The translations under genes were made by a program, and so were the position numbers. Shown here piece by piece: positions 6,339 through 8,824 of a DNA stretch of 8,824 nt (positions within the stretch are counted from its first letter, which is position 1; each line of letters starts with the position of its first letter). The stretch is from Patescibacteria group bacterium (GTDB taxonomy: Bacteria > Patescibacteriota > Patescibacteriia > Patescibacteriales > GWC2-42-12). The stretch spans positions 1 through 8,824 of the forward strand of contig JAHITL010000061.1 in assembly GCA_018817545.1 (NCBI GenBank), written 5' to 3'. The notes beneath the pieces were generated by a model. That model ran no database searches. It saw only the letters and a list, made by a program, of their open reading frames with translations, and had not been told where the DNA came from.

Positions 6339-6362
6339 TTTATTGACTTAACAGTCAATAAA
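6339..6362. repeat. Perfect 10-bp inverted repeat overlapping the gatA promoter
   Basis: TTTATTGACT (6339-6348) and AGTCAATAAA (6353-6362) are exact reverse complements separated by TAAC. The repeat contains the proposed -35 hexamer and most of the spacer of the gatA promoter, a usual place for a repressor dimer to bind. Because it lies upstream of the predicted transcription start, it would act as DNA rather than as an RNA stem if that promoter is correct. Confidence 0.5.
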
Positions 6363-6371
6363 TAATATTAT
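6343..6371 (+). promoter_or_regulatory. Strong sigma70-type promoter for gatA, leaderless geometry
   Basis: TTGACT (6343-6348), a 17-bp spacer and TATTAT (6366-6371) match the consensus at 5/6 and 5/6. Seven bases separate the -10 from the gatA ATG at 6379, so transcription should begin within a base or so of the start codon. That implies a leaderless mRNA. The only SD-like motif, GGA at 6373-6375, is three bases from the ATG and would not be transcribed. The promoter makes gatA independent of metG. Confidence 0.58.
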
Positions 6372-6378
6372 TGGATAT

Positions 6379-7863
6379 ATGCAAAAAAGTGAGTTAAATA
6401 AGCTAACAATAAAACAAGCTATTGAAAAATTAAATAATAAAGAAATAACTTCGGTTGAATTAACTGAGGCTTGTTTGGCACGGATTAAAGAAGTTGATAA
6501 TAAAATTAATGCTTGTTTAACTGTTTGTGAAGAGCAAGTTTTGGTTGAAGCTAAAAAGGCTGATGAAATTAGGCAAACAGGGCAGGGCTGGGAGACCCCG
6601 CCCCTACTGGGTATTCCATATTTAGTTAAAGATAATATTTTAACGAGAGGAATAAAAACTACAGCTGGTTCAAAAATTTTAGAAAATTATATCGCACCTT
6701 ATGATGCGACAATTATAAAAAAATTAAAACAAGCAGGCGCTGTTCTTTTAGGCAAAGTTAATATGGACGAATTCGCGCATGGAGCTTCAACTGAGAATTC
6801 AGCTTTTGGTGTAACTCATAATCCTTGGAATTTAGAGTGTGTGGCAGGCGGATCTTCTGGCGGTTCTGCTGTTGCAGTTGTAACAGATATGTGTTTATTT
6901 GCCTTAGGTACAGATACAGGCGGTTCTATTAGATATCCTGCTAGTTTTTGCGGTGTCACTGGTCTAAAACCAACTTATGGCAGAAGTTCTCGTTTTGGTT
7001 TAATTTCTATGACAAGTTCTACTGATGTGCCAGGGCTAATTACTAAAACAGTGGAAGACGCTGCTATTATTTTGTCAGTAATTGCAGGAGTTGATAAAAA
7101 TGATGCGACAACAGTTAAAGAAAAAATAGATGATTATCAAAAATTAATAAAACAGGACTTACATGGTTTAAAAGTCGGCTTGCCAAAAGAATATTTTATT
7201 GAAGGAGTAGACAAAGGAGTAAAACAAGCGGTAGAACAAGCCATAGAAGAATTTAAAAAATTAGGTGTTAAGTTTGTTAAAGTAAGTTTACCTCATACGG
7301 CATATGGCGTGCCTGTTTATTATATAATTACGCCGTCAGAGATTAGTTCTAATTTAGCTAGATTTGATGGAATCAAATATGGTTTAAGCGCTATGGAAGA
7401 GAAAAATAATATTCATTCGCTTTTTGATATTTATGCGAAAAGTCGGGGAAAAGGATTTGGAGCAGAAACAAAAAGAAGAATTATGTTAGGCACTTATGCT
7501 TTATCAGCAGGTTATTATGATGCTTATTATATTCAAGCGCAAAAAGTTCGAACTAAAATAAAGCAAGAAATGGATAAAGTTTTAGAGCAAGTGGATTGCT
7601 TATTAACACCAACAGCTCCGCATGTTGCTTTTAAAATAGGTTCTAAATCGCAAGATCCATTGAAGATGTATTTGGAAGATATTTTTGTTACAGGAGCTTC
7701 ATTAGCTGGATTACCAGCGATATCTATTCCTTGTGGATTTGATAATAATATGCCTGTTGGCTTGCAGTTAATTGGTAAAAGATTTGATGAAGCAATACTT
7801 TTTAGAATAGGATATAATTTTCAAGAAGCAACTGATTGGCATTTAAAGAAAGTTGAAATATAA
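6379..7863 (+). CDS. gatA: Glutamyl/aspartyl-tRNA amidotransferase subunit A
   Basis: This encodes a 494-residue amidase-signature enzyme, the glutaminase subunit of GatCAB. The complex converts Glu-tRNA(Gln) and/or Asp-tRNA(Asn) to the amidated forms in bacteria lacking the direct synthetases. The Ser-cisSer-Lys triad is visible: K84 in GIPYLVKDN, S159 in AGGSSGGSAVAV and nucleophile S183 in GTDTGGSIRYPASFCG. Further family markers are LKPTYGRSSRFGLI (196-209), RFDGIKYG (about 329-336), RRIMLGTYALSAGYYDAYY (about 370-388) and the end GLPAISIPCGF with GLQLIGKRFDEA. Length is normal. A GC-rich, palindromic patch encodes the loop before LLGIP (about residues 66-76), unlike the AT-rich rest of the gene, but the frame is kept. 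Partners gatB and gatC are not in the window. Its own promoter ends seven bases before the ATG, and there is no usable Shine-Dalgarno. Confidence 0.96.
   Translation: MQKSELNKLTIKQAIEKLNNKEITSVELTEACLARIKEVDNKINACLTVCEEQVLVEAKKADEIRQTGQGWETPPLLGIPYLVKDNILTRGIKTTAGSKILENYIAPYDATIIKKLKQAGAVLLGKVNMDEFAHGASTENSAFGVTHNPWNLECVAGGSSGGSAVAVVTDMCLFALGTDTGGSIRYPASFCGVTGLKPTYGRSSRFGLISMTSSTDVPGLITKTVEDAAIILSVIAGVDKNDATTVKEKIDDYQKLIKQDLHGLKVGLPKEYFIEGVDKGVKQAVEQAIEEFKKLGVKFVKVSLPHTAYGVPVYYIITPSEISSNLARFDGIKYGLSAMEEKNNIHSLFDIYAKSRGKGFGAETKRRIMLGTYALSAGYYDAYYIQAQKVRTKIKQEMDKVLEQVDCLLTPTAPHVAFKIGSKSQDPLKMYLEDIFVTGASLAGLPAISIPCGFDNNMPVGLQLIGKRFDEAILFRIGYNFQEATDWHLKKVEI
6585..6603. repeat. GC palindrome embedded in the gatA coding sequence
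   Basis: GGGCTGGG (6585-6592), a three-base AGA centre and CCCCGCCC (6596-6603) form an inverted repeat with one mismatch. The surrounding patch 6579-6610 is about 75% GC, in a gene that is otherwise around 30-35%. It encodes part of TGQGWETPP, a variable surface loop in GatA proteins. It looks like an in-frame palindromic insertion decayed by one substitution. Local GC drift is a less likely alternative. Confidence 0.55.
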
Positions 7864-7873
7864 ATAATATTCT

Positions 7874-7950
7874 AAAGAATTTTTAATTTTATAATTTTTC
7901 ACCGCAAAAGCGGGACAGGTAATTTTTAAATATTTTAATTTTTAATATCC
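7874..7950 (-). repeat. Dispersed AT-rich repeat, copy E (inverted, with GC insertion)
   Basis: This copy starts AAAGAATTTTTAATTTT at 7874, the same edge as copy B (588-604), and continues ATAATTTTT. It is then interrupted by a GC-containing block at 7900-7920 and resumes with AATTTTTAAATATTTTAAT, ending AATTTTTAATATCC. The interrupting block has a CCGC/GCGG palindrome (7902-7905 and 7910-7913) followed by GGACAGGT. Copy B has just a couple of A/T bases at that point, so the block reads as an insertion of about 21 bases. It follows the gatA stop; no clear terminator is present. Confidence 0.6.
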
Positions 7951-8063
7951 AAATATTTATTTATTTATTTTTATAGTTGTTTTTTGAGATTTATATTAAA
8001 AATTTAAATATTATCCCGCAATATGCGGGAAAAAATTAAAAATTACAAAATTAAAAATTCTTA
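7945..8063 (+). repeat. Dispersed AT-rich repeat, copy D (plus, GC hairpin in the middle)
   Basis: This copy matches copy A: AAATATTTATTTATT (7951-7965), GAGATTTATATTAAAAATTT (7986-8005), AAATATT, and then the shared tail ending AAAATTAAAAATTCTTAA (8048-8063 region). At 8013-8031 copy A's AGGATATTATTT is replaced by a GC hairpin. Copies E and D face each other, so a transcript through 7864-8068 could fold back on itself. No gene, promoter or terminator is convincing in this spacer. Confidence 0.65.
8014..8030. repeat. Short GC palindrome inside repeat copy D
   Basis: TCCCGCA (8014-8020), centre ATA, and TGCGGGA (8024-8030) form a perfect 7-bp inverted repeat. The CCCGCA/TGCGGG core is shared with the inner palindrome after metG (6294-6309). 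It is flanked by A/T on both sides. A run of A follows on the plus strand and ATAAT on the minus strand, so it does not make a standard terminator in either direction. Confidence 0.7.
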
Positions 8064-8068
8064 AGTAG

Positions 8069-8809
8069 ATGACTATGAATATTAAAAAAACTTTTATCAT
8101 TAGCCTAATAGTTATTTGTTTAATTTTAGCTTCTGGTTTTATTTTAATTAATAAAAAGAAAACTAAGAGTGTTATTAATAATATTGTTAGTGAGGAAGTT
8201 AAAAAAAATCAAGAACAAATTGAACAATTGACAGATGATAATAATTATCAAATTAAGCCGATTCGGTTAATTGATGAAACAGATCATCTTTGGGGAGAAA
8301 AAACTGCTCCTGTTCAAATGATTATTTATTCTGATTTTGAAGATCCTTTTTGCGCTAATTTTTATGGCACTTTAAAACAAATTAAAACTGAATTTGGCGA
8401 TAAAGTGGTCGTGGCTTATCGTCATTACTTATTAGATTCTCATCAAAACGCGCTTATTGCGTCTGAAATAAGTGAATGCGCATCTGAACAAGGTAAATTT
8501 TGGGAAATGTATAATAAATTATTTGCCAATAATAAAACTGGTTTAATGGGAATTGATCAATTTAATATTAATGTCAAAGAGCTTGGTTTAGATAAAGTTA
8601 AATTTGCTAAATGTTTAGAAACAGAGCAATTTAAAACTAAAATATTAAAACAGATGTCAGAAGGTAAAGAGGCTGGCATCACTGGCGTTCCAGCGCTATT
8701 TATTAATAATAAAATTTATCCAGGAGCTTATCCTTTTGAAGATTTCACAGCCCGCGACGGCAAACCAGAGAAGGGGATGAAAAGTATTATTGGGGAAGTG
8801 TTAAAATAA
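8069..8809 (+). CDS. Membrane-anchored DsbA-like thioredoxin-fold protein, DPFC active site
   Basis: This encodes 246 residues with an N-terminal hydrophobic anchor (about 8-28), a Lys-rich and coiled-coil-like spacer (29-58), and a DsbA/thioredoxin_4-type domain from about 63. Domain landmarks are VQMIIYSDFEDPFC (82-95), YRHYLLDSHQNALIASE (117-133), ECASEQGKFWEMYNKLF (136-152) and the cis-proline loop GITGVPALFIN (203-213, P208). Relatives are extracytoplasmic oxidoreductases with a CPFC active site. Here the first cysteine is Asp (D92) and only C95 remains, so normal disulfide exchange chemistry is not expected. C137 and C182 may form a second, structural pair. The start at 8069 follows an in-frame TAG directly; a second ATG at 8075 is equally possible. 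No Shine-Dalgarno is visible. Isomerase, chaperone or monothiol roles are possible but unproven. Confidence 0.85.
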   Translation: MTMNIKKTFIISLIVICLILASGFILINKKKTKSVINNIVSEEVKKNQEQIEQLTDDNNYQIKPIRLIDETDHLWGEKTAPVQMIIYSDFEDPFCANFYGTLKQIKTEFGDKVVVAYRHYLLDSHQNALIASEISECASEQGKFWEMYNKLFANNKTGLMGIDQFNINVKELGLDKVKFAKCLETEQFKTKILKQMSEGKEAGITGVPALFINNKIYPGAYPFEDFTARDGKPEKGMKSIIGEVLK

Positions 8810-8824
8810 GAATTAAAATAAGAA

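Noticed and set aside
7864..7890. Intrinsic terminator after gatA (ATTCT/AGAAT followed by T-rich sequence)
   Set aside because: The stem is five A/T-rich pairs around a two-base loop, and the same sequence is the edge of the dispersed repeat also found at 588-604, so it is better explained as repeat.
8747..8777. GC-rich patch near the end of the DsbA-like gene as another inserted palindrome
   Set aside because: It contains no convincing inverted repeat, and the encoded DFTARDGKPEKGMKSII reads like the normal C-terminal helix region of the family.
1..8824. Alternative genetic code (TGA read as glycine) as in some CPR lineages
   Set aside because: All conserved proteins read through without in-frame TGA and glycines use GGN codons. 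The lack of TGA stops among eight genes is compatible with AT-rich stop choice.

Overview
This is an AT-rich window (roughly 30% GC by eye) carrying mostly housekeeping bacterial genes. The pattern suggests a Candidate Phyla Radiation (Patescibacteria, Parcubacteria-like) genome. The evidence for that is: A/T-only intergenic spacers built from a dispersed repeat, sporadic GC-rich palindromes, nearly no Shine-Dalgarno sites, a short MetRS without a C-terminal tRNA-binding domain, and an anchored DsbA-like protein. The lineage is an inference from style; there is no rRNA or marker phylogeny here. All genes read through with the standard bacterial code. All eight visible stop codons are TAA or TAG, and no in-frame TGA is seen.

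Layout. Positions 1-132 hold the 3' end of an IS30-family transposase, overlapping what looks like the element's right inverted repeat. Positions 277-552 (minus) encode a YbaB/EbfC nucleoid-associated protein, bracketed by two inverted copies of an A/T-only repeat (165-275 and 586-703). Positions 754-2148 (minus) encode the replicative helicase DnaB. A compact divergent promoter region (2149-2318) separates dnaB from a plus-strand run: a ParA/Soj ATPase (2319-3089), an unrecognised 549-residue membrane protein (3182-4831) and methionyl-tRNA synthetase (4856-6277). A 50-bp GC-rich double palindrome starts on the last base of the metG stop codon. Next come gatA (6379-7863), which appears to have its own promoter placed for a leaderless mRNA, and a 205-bp spacer holding two opposed copies of the AT repeat, each carrying a GC palindrome. 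The last gene is an anchored DsbA-like thioredoxin-fold protein (8069-8809).

How the genes relate. DnaB, ParA and YbaB belong to replication, segregation and nucleoid organisation. MetG and GatA belong to tRNA aminoacylation: GatA is the amidase subunit of GatCAB, but gatB and gatC are not here. No parB follows parA; the large membrane protein takes that place.

The most distinctive signals are the dispersed repeat family with exchangeable GC hairpins, a similar palindrome inside the gatA reading frame, the leaderless-type promoter geometry at gatA (and possibly dnaB), the DsbA-like protein lacking the first active-site cysteine, and the unknown membrane protein beside parA. I see no defence locus, CRISPR array, tRNA or rRNA, and no clear evidence of a wholly new multi-gene system.
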